Of a stretch of DNA of 5,367 nucleotides, positions 1 through 5,367 are shown one piece after another. The stretch comes from Actinomycetota bacterium (GTDB lineage: Bacteria; Actinomycetota; Actinomycetes; S36-B12; UBA10799). A model generated the notes under the pieces. That model did not search any database, was not told the origin of the DNA, and saw only the letters and a program-made list of their open reading frames with translations. Each line of letters begins with the position of its first letter. Position 1 is the stretch's first letter. Both the position numbers and the translations under genes were made by a program. Where the stretch lies: NCBI GenBank assembly GCA_003452655.1, contig DMNR01000209.1, positions 361 through 5,727 of the forward strand. The letters are read 5' to 3'.

Positions 1-118
1 GGCGCGCGGTTCGCCAGCGACGTGCCACCTTCGGTTGACCCACACCTCAGCCAATCACGGCGCCCGCGAACCCCGTTGGACCCATGGCCAAAAGGCCCGA
101 GCCACAGGCACACGAAGA
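1..118. other. No gene recognised at the left window edge
   Basis: I see no supportable coding region, RNA gene or repeat here. Reading on the minus strand past the stop of the small gene at 119-316 gives a short open stretch and then another in-frame stop, so that gene does not obviously continue by readthrough. The edge could hold the end or the control region of a neighbouring gene outside the window. Confidence 0.5.
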
Positions 119-316
119 TCACCGACGAAACGTGAACAAGGACCTCCGGCAGTCTGGGCAGACGGGAATCGGCGGTGCTAACACCGACGTTGAGGCCTCC
201 TGCACCTGTGACTGTTCCATCCCAAATGACCGCGCTGGGGAACTCGCCAGCATGACGACCGTGCCAACTACCAGCCCCATGACAATCGAAACGCCATAAA
301 ACAAGGATCGAGACAT
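119..316 (-). CDS. Small hypothetical membrane-anchored or secreted protein with a CPDC motif (65 aa)
   Basis: I do not recognise this protein. It has a short N-terminus (MSRS), one strongly hydrophobic stretch at about residues 6-25, then SSPARS, which could end a signal peptide or a membrane anchor. The rest is a short polar, Pro-containing tail with a CPDC motif near residues 53-56 and a basic end (FRR). The tail would therefore lie outside the membrane. Support for it being a gene is a Shine-Dalgarno-like AAGGTGAGG (plus-strand 324-332) 7 bases before the ATG, a plausible membrane segment, and the same orientation as the two genes upstream. Against it are its small size, no recognised family, and a competing 71-residue plus-strand reading frame (84-299) whose product looks like noise. 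It starts 139 bases beyond the stop of the CPBP protease gene, so it may have its own promoter or be a distal member of that transcript. The CPDC pair could bind metal or form a disulfide; that is inference only. Confidence 0.45.
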   Translation of the reverse strand: MSRSLFYGVSIVMGLVVGTVVMLASSPARSFGMEQSQVQEASTSVLAPPIPVCPDCRRSLFTFRR

Positions 317-455
317 GATGTCGCCTCACCTTCGTGCAAGTGGCGCCTCCGAATGAGCCGCGCTGTGTAGGCATGAGTCGCCTGCGACCCGAAGCGCAAA
401 GCTTTTCTTTGGAGTTTTTACAAGCACGAGGCTTGGGGTATCTGAACGTGCGGGT
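317..455. other. Intergenic region between the small gene and the CPBP protease gene
   Basis: This 139-base gap is locally AT-richer than its surroundings (about 397-421). It holds two weak hairpins: CAAAG-CTTTT-CTTTG at 397-411 and CAAGC-ACGAG-GCTTG at 421-435. Neither is followed by a T-run on the minus strand, which is the transcribed strand here, so I do not call a terminator. The region may contain the promoter of the small minus-strand gene, but I could not find a convincing -35/-10 pair. Confidence 0.35.
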
Positions 456-1160
456 TTACAGGTCCCGCAGACGTCGAGCAAACGCCCACGTCACTGCCAA
501 CCCAATTCCATTAAGCGCCGCGTGCAACACGATCGGCGGAAGCAAGCTGCCGCTCAGACCTCGCAATACGCAGAAACCGACACCAGCCGCACCCGTGCCC
601 AGGACGGTGAGAACCACGCTCGTTGCTTTGGCGCGCCATCCGTCGCCGAGCATTCCGGCAGCAGTTTCGTTGTTTTCGTGGAATTCGAATGCCGGCAGGA
701 CGTGCCAGAAGCCGAACACCACGGAACTGACCACCACACCCCACGTCCAACCCCAACCATCAGCCACGACGGCAAGTAGCACGGATCGAAATGCGGTCTC
801 CTCCAGCAGTGCAGTCCCGAACGGGATTCGGATCGTGGACTCGTACAACACACTGGTCCAGCCTTGCTCGGCCGCACGTTTGTCACTGAACCCCTTGCGA
901 GTCAGCGGAAGGCTCGCGGCGATCGCGTAGAACAGCGCGACGGCAGCAAAGACCGCTGCTGACCAGTAGACACCGGCCAACCACGTGTCGCGCGCGAGGC
1001 CCAATTCTTCCCACGAGATTCCCGAGACCCGGGCGATGGCGATCAGTGACGCTGTCGCGATGAAACAAATCATCAAGTAGTGCTTAGTAGCCCACTTGTT
1101 GTTCAGGAGGTTGACCACGATCAACACCGCAATAACAGCGGCGGTGACGATCAGGTGCAT
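456..1160 (-). CDS. CPBP family intramembrane (glutamic-type) metal-independent protease, CAAX/Abi family
   Basis: This is a polytopic membrane protein of 234 residues with about six or seven hydrophobic segments (near 2-20, 28-45, 62-84, 112-132, 136-155, 178-203, 207-227). All conserved CPBP (Abi, CAAX Rce1-like) motifs are present: EETAFR at 120-125 (the EExxxR motif with E120, E121 and R125), FGFWH at 149-153 (FxxxH, with H153) and HAALN at 213-217 (HxxxN). Family members cleave proteins within or next to the membrane, and bacterial ones have been linked to bacteriocin immunity, protein maturation and envelope functions. The substrate here is unknown. The ATG has an AGGG (plus-strand 1168-1171) 7 bases upstream, and the gene begins 20 bases after the stop of the nucleotidyltransferase gene, so the two are probably co-transcribed. 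The three intact motifs argue for an active enzyme. The family call is firm; the cellular role is not. Confidence 0.9.
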   Translation of the reverse strand: MHLIVTAAVIAVLIVVNLLNNKWATKHYLMICFIATASLIAIARVSGISWEELGLARDTWLAGVYWSAAVFAAVALFYAIAASLPLTRKGFSDKRAAEQGWTSVLYESTIRIPFGTALLEETAFRSVLLAVVADGWGWTWGVVVSSVVFGFWHVLPAFEFHENNETAAGMLGDGWRAKATSVVLTVLGTGAAGVGFCVLRGLSGSLLPPIVLHAALNGIGLAVTWAFARRLRDL

Positions 1161-1180
1161 GCCGTAACCCTATGCCTGGC

Positions 1181-2266
1181 TTAACTTTGGTCGGACGAGA
1201 AGCGAATTGAATCGTCTGCCAACAGGGTTCTCGGAAAGACACGAACTCCGTCGAGCAACTCGTTGTCTGCTCCGATGACGGCCCCATCGCCAACAACGAC
1301 TCCGTGCAATGACGTCCTCGCACCGACAACGGCACCACGGCCGATGACCGAATCAGTGACGACAGCATCTTCGCCGATCTCTGCGTCGTCGAAGACCACA
1401 GCGCCGGTGACCTTTGCCCCGGCGGCGACGCGGGCGCCACGCCCGATTACCGAACCACCCGTGACAGCTGCGTCGTGGGCAACCTCCGCTGAGTCGAGGA
1501 ACAGTGCTTCCCCCGTCTGCCCAGGCACAGCCGGAGAGGGCGCGATCCCCCGCACCAGATCCTTTGACCCCTGGACGAACGCCAGCGGCGTTCCGAGGTC
1601 AAGCCAGTAACCGTCGTCGACGTACCCGATGACCTTGGCTCCCTCGGAAAGCAATTGCGGAAAGGTTTCTCGCTCAACCGATACGGGCCGGTCAGCAGGA
1701 ATCTGATCGATCAAGGAGCGACGGAACACGTAACAGCCAGCGTTAATCTGGTCGGTGACAATCTCCTCCGGGGTCTGTGGCTTCTCCAGGAATGCCGTGA
1801 CATTTCCGTCGGCATCAGTCGGCACCAGGCCAAACGCGCGCGGGTCGTCGACTCTGGTCAGGTATAGCGCGACATCGGCGTTGGCATCGCGCCAGGCCTG
1901 TACGAGCCCTGCGAGGTCAAGTCCGGTCAGGACATCTCCGTTGAACACAATCACCGGATCGTCGGGGCCCGATTCAAGAGCGCTGGCGACGTTTCTAATC
2001 GCACCACCAGTTCCCAGCGGGACTTGTTCAACGACGTACTTCAAATCGACACCGAACTGTTCACCATTGCCGAAGTAGTCGGAAAACACCTCTGCTCGGT
2101 AGGACGTCCCGAGGACGATACGTGTCACCCCTGCCTCGCGGGCACGAGCGATCTGATGCTCGGTGACCGGAACTCCGGCCACGGGCAGCATCGGCTTCGG
2201 CGCCGAAATTGTCAAGGGTCGCAGTCGGGTTCCTTTGCCCCCGACGAGCATCACAGCTTCAAGCAC
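1181..2266 (-). CDS. manB: Mannose-1-phosphate guanylyltransferase (GDP-mannose pyrophosphorylase), sugar nucleotidyltransferase with left-handed beta-helix tail
   Basis: The likely reaction is mannose-1-phosphate + GTP to GDP-mannose + pyrophosphate in the cytoplasm; GDP-mannose feeds mannolipids, mannans and protein mannosylation. The 361-residue length matches the actinobacterial enzyme (M. tuberculosis Rv3264c is similar). The N-terminal Rossmann-like domain has the signature GGKGTRLRPLT at 9-19 followed by PKP at 23-25. The metal-binding Asp is in FNGD (108-111), and FLEKP is at 159-163. WLDLGTP at 221-227 closes the catalytic domain. Residues about 260-345 are hexapeptide-like repeats (VIGRGARV, VIGRGAVVGA), the usual left-handed beta-helix used for oligomerisation. 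The start is GTG; an in-frame stop lies shortly upstream, and AGGGTGA (plus-strand 2271-2277) sits 4 bases before it. The main alternative is another hexose-1-phosphate nucleotidyltransferase such as an RmlA paralogue, because substrate choice cannot be settled from motifs alone. Naming is also confusing: this gene is called manB in mycobacteria and manC elsewhere. Confidence 0.85.
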   Translation of the reverse strand: MLEAVMLVGGKGTRLRPLTISAPKPMLPVAGVPVTEHQIARAREAGVTRIVLGTSYRAEVFSDYFGNGEQFGVDLKYVVEQVPLGTGGAIRNVASALESGPDDPVIVFNGDVLTGLDLAGLVQAWRDANADVALYLTRVDDPRAFGLVPTDADGNVTAFLEKPQTPEEIVTDQINAGCYVFRRSLIDQIPADRPVSVERETFPQLLSEGAKVIGYVDDGYWLDLGTPLAFVQGSKDLVRGIAPSPAVPGQTGEALFLDSAEVAHDAAVTGGSVIGRGARVAAGAKVTGAVVFDDAEIGEDAVVTDSVIGRGAVVGARTSLHGVVVGDGAVIGADNELLDGVRVFPRTLLADDSIRFSSDQS

Positions 2267-2356
2267 GCCGTCACCCTGCCATATTCACTTCCGCATCGCT
2301 GAATCTGTGACCGCGCGTTTGGCAACAACCGATCGGGTGGCAAGGTGAACGCCGTG
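2264..2356. promoter_or_regulatory. Divergent intergenic region bracketed by an imperfect inverted repeat over both start sites
   Basis: About 80 bases separate the divergent starts of the nucleotidyltransferase and TIGR03089 genes, so both promoters must lie here or inside a neighbouring coding region. Read outwards, the minus-strand end is TGGCAGGGTGACGGCGTG (2281 down to 2264) and the plus-strand end is TGGCAAGGTGAACGCCGTG (2338-2356). They agree at 16 of 18 aligned positions with one inserted base. Each arm contains the Shine-Dalgarno sequence and the GTG start of its gene. A perfect 8-base palindrome, CCGATCGG, lies at 2329-2336. I found no convincing -35/-10 pair on either strand. The repeat could reflect convergent translation-start signals, a paired operator, or chance similarity of ribosome binding sites. 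Confidence 0.5.
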
Positions 2357-3103
2357 ACCAACCCCGCCTTGTCCCGAGACCCAAGCGCTCCCTTCGTCAC
2401 CTACTACGACGGCACAACAGGCGAGCGGACAGAGTTGTCTGGAACCAGCTTTGCCAACTGGCAGGCCAAGACCGCGAACTACCTTCGCGACGGGTTCGGG
2501 CTCGAAGCGGGAGACCGTCTGACCCTTGATCTTCCACTTCACTGGATTACGCCAGTTTGGATCGCCGCGGCACGGGCCCTCGCAGTCACTGTGTCGATTG
2601 CACCGGCTTCGCAGGTTCCCGCGTCGACGGACCTCCTCGTCGTCGGCCCCACCTCTCTGGCTCACGCACCCACCTCCTGCGACGTCGTGGCGTGTTCTTT
2701 ACTGCCGTTTGCCCAACCATTCGGCAAACCGTTGCCGACCGGAGTTGAGGACTACTTCGCCGAGGTCCGCAATTACGGCGACCATCTCGATGCACCTCCC
2801 GTTTCACCCGGGACTGACCCGGTGCTCGTCCTCGACGCCAATGCCCTGAGCCAGACCCAACTCACCGAAGTCGCACGCGCCAGGATTTCCACCCTCGAAC
2901 TCAAGAATGGCGCGCGTCTGCTCTTGGCGAGTGAATCTTCCGCGTCCGAGGAGAGCCCATCCCTCACCGCCGCCCAGTTGCTCGATTGCTACGACATTCC
3001 GTCGACAATCGGCGGATCCGTCGTCTTGGCTGTCGGCCAGACTCCAGAACAACTCGAAAGAATCACCGACCAAGAGCGGGTGACCGACCTCATTAACGAG
3101 TAG
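2354..3103 (+). CDS. TIGR03089 family protein (actinobacterial, similar to the N-terminal part of AMP-binding enzymes)
   Basis: The protein, about 249 residues, fits the TIGR03089 family: an N-terminal SAPFVTYYDGTTGERTELS, then a WxxKTANYL-type helix, GLEAGDRL, and LPLHWITPVWIAAARALA. These resemble the start of acyl-CoA synthetase/adenylate-forming enzymes (ANL superfamily). It stops far short of the 500 or more residues of those enzymes. It has no Ser/Thr/Gly-rich phosphate-binding loop (the usual TSGTTGxPK) and no YGxTE motif, so adenylation activity is unlikely. The function of the family is unknown. I chose the GTG at 2354 because AAGGTGA (2342-2348) lies 5 bases before it and the layout mirrors the divergent gene's start; the in-frame GTG at 2345 would add three residues and has a weaker GGGTGG signal. 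In M. tuberculosis the relative Rv3268 adjoins an LCP gene (Rv3267), and here too an LCP gene follows, 193 bases downstream. No hydrophobic membrane segment is obvious, so it is probably cytoplasmic. Confidence 0.85.
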   Translation: MTNPALSRDPSAPFVTYYDGTTGERTELSGTSFANWQAKTANYLRDGFGLEAGDRLTLDLPLHWITPVWIAAARALAVTVSIAPASQVPASTDLLVVGPTSLAHAPTSCDVVACSLLPFAQPFGKPLPTGVEDYFAEVRNYGDHLDAPPVSPGTDPVLVLDANALSQTQLTEVARARISTLELKNGARLLLASESSASEESPSLTAAQLLDCYDIPSTIGGSVVLAVGQTPEQLERITDQERVTDLINE

Positions 3104-3296
3104 CCGGTCTTGCGTTTCACAGAGGAAATGGGTGGTCCATGCGGAACGAAACCGTGAGTCGGCGCGTCGCAGACTTGAGTGCCGTCTTACATCGGATCTG
3201 CCTGGAAGCCGCTTAGGATGCTTGGCAGCGCATGAGACTATGAGATAGCACTCGCTCGGCAACCGAGAACAAGACCACAAGATCGGATTCCGCACT
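3104..3296. other. 193-base gap upstream of the LCP gene
   Basis: This region probably contains the 5' leader, and perhaps the promoter, of the LCP gene. I see a TAGGAT (3214-3219) that fits a -10 hexamer, but no -35 at proper spacing. A small hairpin CTCGG-CAA-CCGAG lies at 3255-3267, 29 bases before the ATG, with no T-run after it. A 25-codon frame (ATG 3139 to TAG 3216) is open, but its ribosome binding site is poorly placed, so I do not call it. There is no clear terminator after the TIGR03089 gene, so readthrough into the LCP gene is possible. Confidence 0.4.
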
Positions 3297-4706
3297 ATGA
3301 CCGCAGAAACCCGGCGTCGCCGTTGGCCGCGGGTCATGGCTGGCGTGTTGTCTGGACTCGTGTTGCTTGCCACCGGTGCCGCAGCGACGGGCAATTACCT
3401 CACCACGCAGGTTCTCAGTAACGTCAATGGCGGAAACGACGGCAACTTCCAGGGCACGACGAATACCCCCGTTCCCGGCGCTCCAATGAACATTCTCCTT
3501 TTGGGTTCGGACACCCGTGAAGGTAAGAATGCCAAGGGTTACGGGCACGTCGCCGACATCGCTGGCGCCCGTAGCGACACGACAATCCTGTTGCACATTT
3601 CCGGTGACCGCACTCGCGCACTGGCCGTCAGCATCCCGCGTGACACAAAGATGATGCTGCCAAGCTGCAAGACCAAAGAAGGCGGGACCAAGGGCGGCTA
3701 CGTCTCACGCTTCAACGAAGCATTCGACTACGGCGGCCCAGGGTGCACCGTTCGCGCAGTGGAGAGCCTCAGTGGACTCACGATCGACCACTACGTCGTC
3801 GTGGACTTCACCGGCTTCAAGGATGTCGTGAACGCCCTCGACGGCGTCGATGTCTGCCTCAAAAAGGACGTGCACGACAAGGACGCGAAGCTCAACCTGA
3901 CGGCAGGCAACCACACGGTCCGCGGCGAACAGGCGCTGGCATTTGTGCGGGCCCGCAAGCAGGTTGGGGACGGCAGTGACCTATCCCGCATCGAGCGGCA
4001 GCAGGAGTTTCTGTCCTCCGCAATCAAGAAGGCGACATCGGTCGGAGTCATCACGAACCCAGCGCAGTTACTCTCGGTCCTCTCGGCCACCGCCAAGTCG
4101 CTGACCACTGACCCGTCGCTGGCCAATCCCGAAGCGCTCAAGGATCTCGCCCTCAACATGACGGGGATTAAGCCATCCTCCATCACTTTCGCGACCGTGC
4201 CGTGGAAATACAACGACGACTTCGCAACGGTGTCTGTGATTCCTAGCCAAGCATCCGAACTGTGGCGTGCGATCGCAACGGATCAGGCGTGGCCTCCGCC
4301 TCCCACCAACGGTGCTGACGGAATGCCACTGACCGCCGATCCGACTGAGATCACCGCGAATTTCCAGAACGTGTCCGGCATAGCGGGCGCGGCGTTGAAG
4401 GCCTCTGCCCTGCTGGCGTCGGAAAACTACAAGGTCGGAACCGTGACAAACGGCAAGACCAATGGCCCTTCAGCGATTCTGTATAACCCGAATATTGAGG
4501 CGCAGGTGCAGGCCGCACGCACCCTCGAATACGCGACAGGGATCCCCATGGCTCCGACCTCAAAGAGCAAGGGAATGGCAGTCGTCGTTCAGGTCGGAGC
4601 AGACTTCCCCACTAGCGTCAAGCCAGTCGTCGCATCGGCCAAGCAGAGTGCCGCGGCCGAAACCGCGAAGCCACGCACCGCAGCAGAGTCGATCTGCTCC
4701 AAGTAG
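3297..4706 (+). CDS. LCP (LytR-CpsA-Psr) family cell-wall glycopolymer ligase with C-terminal LytR_C domain
   Basis: LCP enzymes transfer glycopolymers from a polyprenyl-phosphate carrier to peptidoglycan outside the membrane (arabinogalactan in mycobacteria, teichoic acids or capsules elsewhere). The 469-residue protein has a basic cytoplasmic N-terminus (ETRRRRWPR), one membrane anchor at about 13-32, a linker, and the LCP domain at about 62-250. Expected residues are present: GSDTR at 70-74, ARSDT at 91-95, SIPRD at 112-116, FNEAF at 139-143, FVRARK at 216-221, and the RIERQQ block at 231-236. These Arg and Asp residues bind the pyrophosphate head group and Mg2+ in studied homologues. Residues about 351-435 match a LytR_C domain, followed by an Ala-rich tail. 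There are only four cysteines (C124, C150, C187, C467), all predicted outside the cell. The ATG has no good Shine-Dalgarno sequence; an in-frame TAG at 3246 and no start codon between it and the ATG rule out an upstream start. The attached polymer cannot be told from sequence. Confidence 0.93.
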   Translation: MTAETRRRRWPRVMAGVLSGLVLLATGAAATGNYLTTQVLSNVNGGNDGNFQGTTNTPVPGAPMNILLLGSDTREGKNAKGYGHVADIAGARSDTTILLHISGDRTRALAVSIPRDTKMMLPSCKTKEGGTKGGYVSRFNEAFDYGGPGCTVRAVESLSGLTIDHYVVVDFTGFKDVVNALDGVDVCLKKDVHDKDAKLNLTAGNHTVRGEQALAFVRARKQVGDGSDLSRIERQQEFLSSAIKKATSVGVITNPAQLLSVLSATAKSLTTDPSLANPEALKDLALNMTGIKPSSITFATVPWKYNDDFATVSVIPSQASELWRAIATDQAWPPPPTNGADGMPLTADPTEITANFQNVSGIAGAALKASALLASENYKVGTVTNGKTNGPSAILYNPNIEAQVQAARTLEYATGIPMAPTSKSKGMAVVVQVGADFPTSVKPVVASAKQSAAAETAKPRTAAESICSK

Positions 4707-4819
4707 GCGTAAACGCGGTCGCAAACCGCCGAGGTCTGCCACGGAATCCTCACTTGCCGCGATAACCTGCTGAGCACGCGCGACAACCCGTTCCGCACCG
4801 ACCGCCAGGAGGATCTGAC
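4707..4819. other. Intergenic region between the LCP and UDP-glucuronate decarboxylase genes
   Basis: A weak hairpin, GCGGT-CGCAA-ACCGC (4715-4729), begins 8 bases after the LCP stop. It has no following T-run, so it is not a canonical terminator. No promoter is convincing. The downstream gene could be read by readthrough from the LCP gene or from an unseen promoter here. Confidence 0.35.
4807..4812 (+). promoter_or_regulatory. Strong ribosome binding site fixing the start of the decarboxylase gene
   Basis: A full AGGAGG lies 7 bases before the GTG at 4820. An in-frame ATG at 4832 would be 19 bases from it, too far, so the GTG is the better start. This is the clearest Shine-Dalgarno sequence in the window. 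Confidence 0.85.
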
Positions 4820-5367
4820 GTGAAGAGCCACATGCACCTACGACCACGGGTGCTGGTGACCGGCGGCTCAGGATTCCTCGGCAGCCACCTGTGTGAACGA
4901 CTCCTTGCCAGCGGTGCGGAGGTTCTGTGCATCGACAATTTCTTCTCGTCGACGAGGGAAAACGTCGAGCATCTGCTCCCCAACCCGCGTTTCGAACTGA
5001 TGCGTCACGACGTCACCTTCCCACTCTTCGTTGAGGTCGACGAGATCTACCACTTGGCCTGTCCCGCATCGCCCATTCACTACCAGCGGGACCCAGTCCA
5101 GACGACCAAGACGTCCGTCCACGGGTCCATCAACATGCTCGGGTTGGCAAAGCGCACGGGTGCCAGAATCCTGCTCGCGTCCACCTCAGAGGTTTACGGA
5201 GACCCAGAAGTCCACCCACAGGTTGAGGAGTACTGGGGCCACGTCAACCCGAACGGCATCCGGTCTTGCTACGACGAAGGTAAGCGATGCGCGGAGACGC
5301 TTTTCTTCGACTACCACCGGCAGAACCAGGTCGACATTAAGGTCGCCCGCATCTTCAACACCTACGG
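4820..5367 (+). CDS. UDP-glucuronate decarboxylase (UDP-xylose synthase), 5' part, cut by the window edge
   Basis: The enzyme converts UDP-glucuronate to UDP-xylose and CO2 with bound NAD+ in the cytoplasm (EC 4.1.1.35). It is an extended short-chain dehydrogenase/reductase. About 182 of the usual 310 or so residues are visible and no stop is reached. Visible features are the NAD-binding glycine motif [10 protein letters not shown] (14-23), an acidic residue after strand two in CIDNFFSS (37-44), RHDVTFPL (62-69), and [14 protein letters not shown] (76-89), which is highly typical of this family. [14 protein letters not shown] (121-134) follows, and then SCYDEGKR (149-156) with the catalytic Tyr151 and Lys155. 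ARIFNTYG ends the window. The HLACPASP and SCYDEGKR blocks separate it from UDP-galactose epimerases and dTDP-glucose dehydratases. It lies 113 bases after the LCP gene on the same strand, which suggests that xylose, or a sugar made from UDP-xylose, enters an envelope polymer. Whether the gene is complete beyond the window cannot be seen. Confidence 0.93.
   Translation, partial: MKSHMHLRPRVLVTGGSGFLGSHLCERLLASGAEVLCIDNFFSSTRENVEHLLPNPRFELMRHDVTFPLFVEVDEIYHLACPASPIHYQRDPVQTTKTSVHGSINMLGLAKRTGARILLASTSEVYGDPEVHPQVEEYWGHVNPNGIRSCYDEGKRCAETLFFDYHRQNQVDIKVARIFNTY

Noticed and set aside
84..299. 71-codon open frame on the plus strand
   Set aside because: It overlaps the small minus-strand gene, lacks a convincing ribosome binding site and gives a low-information product; the minus-strand frame has a membrane segment and a better start signal.
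397..435. Two small hairpins as possible terminators
   Set aside because: The stems are five base pairs and no T-run follows on the minus strand, where the genes lie.
334..930. 198-codon open frame on the plus strand
   Set aside because: It lies opposite the CPBP protease gene, whose motifs are intact. The translated product is rich in Arg, Pro, Ser and Thr with no recognisable domain, typical of an antisense shadow in GC-rich DNA.
3139..3216. 25-codon frame (MRNETVSRR...) in the gap before the LCP gene
   Set aside because: The nearest purine-rich sequence, AGAGGAA, is too far upstream for ideal spacing, and nothing else supports translation.
2804..3394. 196-codon open frame on the minus strand
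   Set aside because: It runs opposite the end of the TIGR03089 gene, the gap and the start of the LCP gene. Both sense genes have clear family matches and this product has none.
3791..4213. 140-codon open frame on the minus strand
   Set aside because: It is antisense to the core of the LCP gene and has no recognisable domain.
4715..4729. Hairpin after the LCP stop as a terminator
   Set aside because: The stem is only five base pairs and no T-run follows; it could equally be chance in GC-rich DNA.
1..5367. Mobile elements, CRISPR array, tRNA or rRNA genes, phage genes
   Set aside because: I saw no regularly spaced repeats, transposase or integrase motifs, tRNA-like folds or rRNA sequence in the window.

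Overview
The window reads as chromosomal DNA from a high-GC Gram-positive bacterium (Actinomycetota). The evidence is the GC-rich coding sequence, several GTG starts, a TIGR03089-family protein (a family essentially confined to actinobacteria), a long LytR-CpsA-Psr (LCP) protein with a C-terminal LytR_C domain, and an actinobacterial-type mannose-1-phosphate guanylyltransferase. I cannot name the genus with confidence.

Layout. Positions 1-118 show no gene. Three genes lie on the minus strand. They are a small possible membrane or secreted protein (119-316), a CPBP-family intramembrane protease (456-1160) and a GDP-mannose pyrophosphorylase-type nucleotidyltransferase (1181-2266). The last two are 20 bases apart and probably form an operon transcribed from the nucleotidyltransferase gene into the protease gene. 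A short divergent intergenic region follows; it is bracketed by an imperfect inverted repeat that carries the ribosome binding sites and start codons of both flanking genes. On the plus strand come a TIGR03089-family protein (about 2354-3103), an LCP cell-wall glycopolymer ligase (3297-4706) and the 5' part of a UDP-glucuronate decarboxylase (4820 to the window edge, incomplete).

How the genes fit together. The theme is cell-envelope polysaccharide. One enzyme supplies GDP-mannose, one supplies UDP-xylose, and the LCP protein would attach a lipid-linked glycan to peptidoglycan outside the membrane. The nucleotidyltransferase, TIGR03089 and LCP genes are also near neighbours in Mycobacterium tuberculosis (Rv3264c, Rv3268, Rv3267). 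The order here differs and the rmlD and wbbL genes are not between them. The roles of the TIGR03089 protein, the CPBP protease and the small protein are unknown. I saw no rRNA, tRNA, CRISPR array, insertion sequence or prophage signal. I found no clear new biological system; the points worth a second look are modest and listed as findings.
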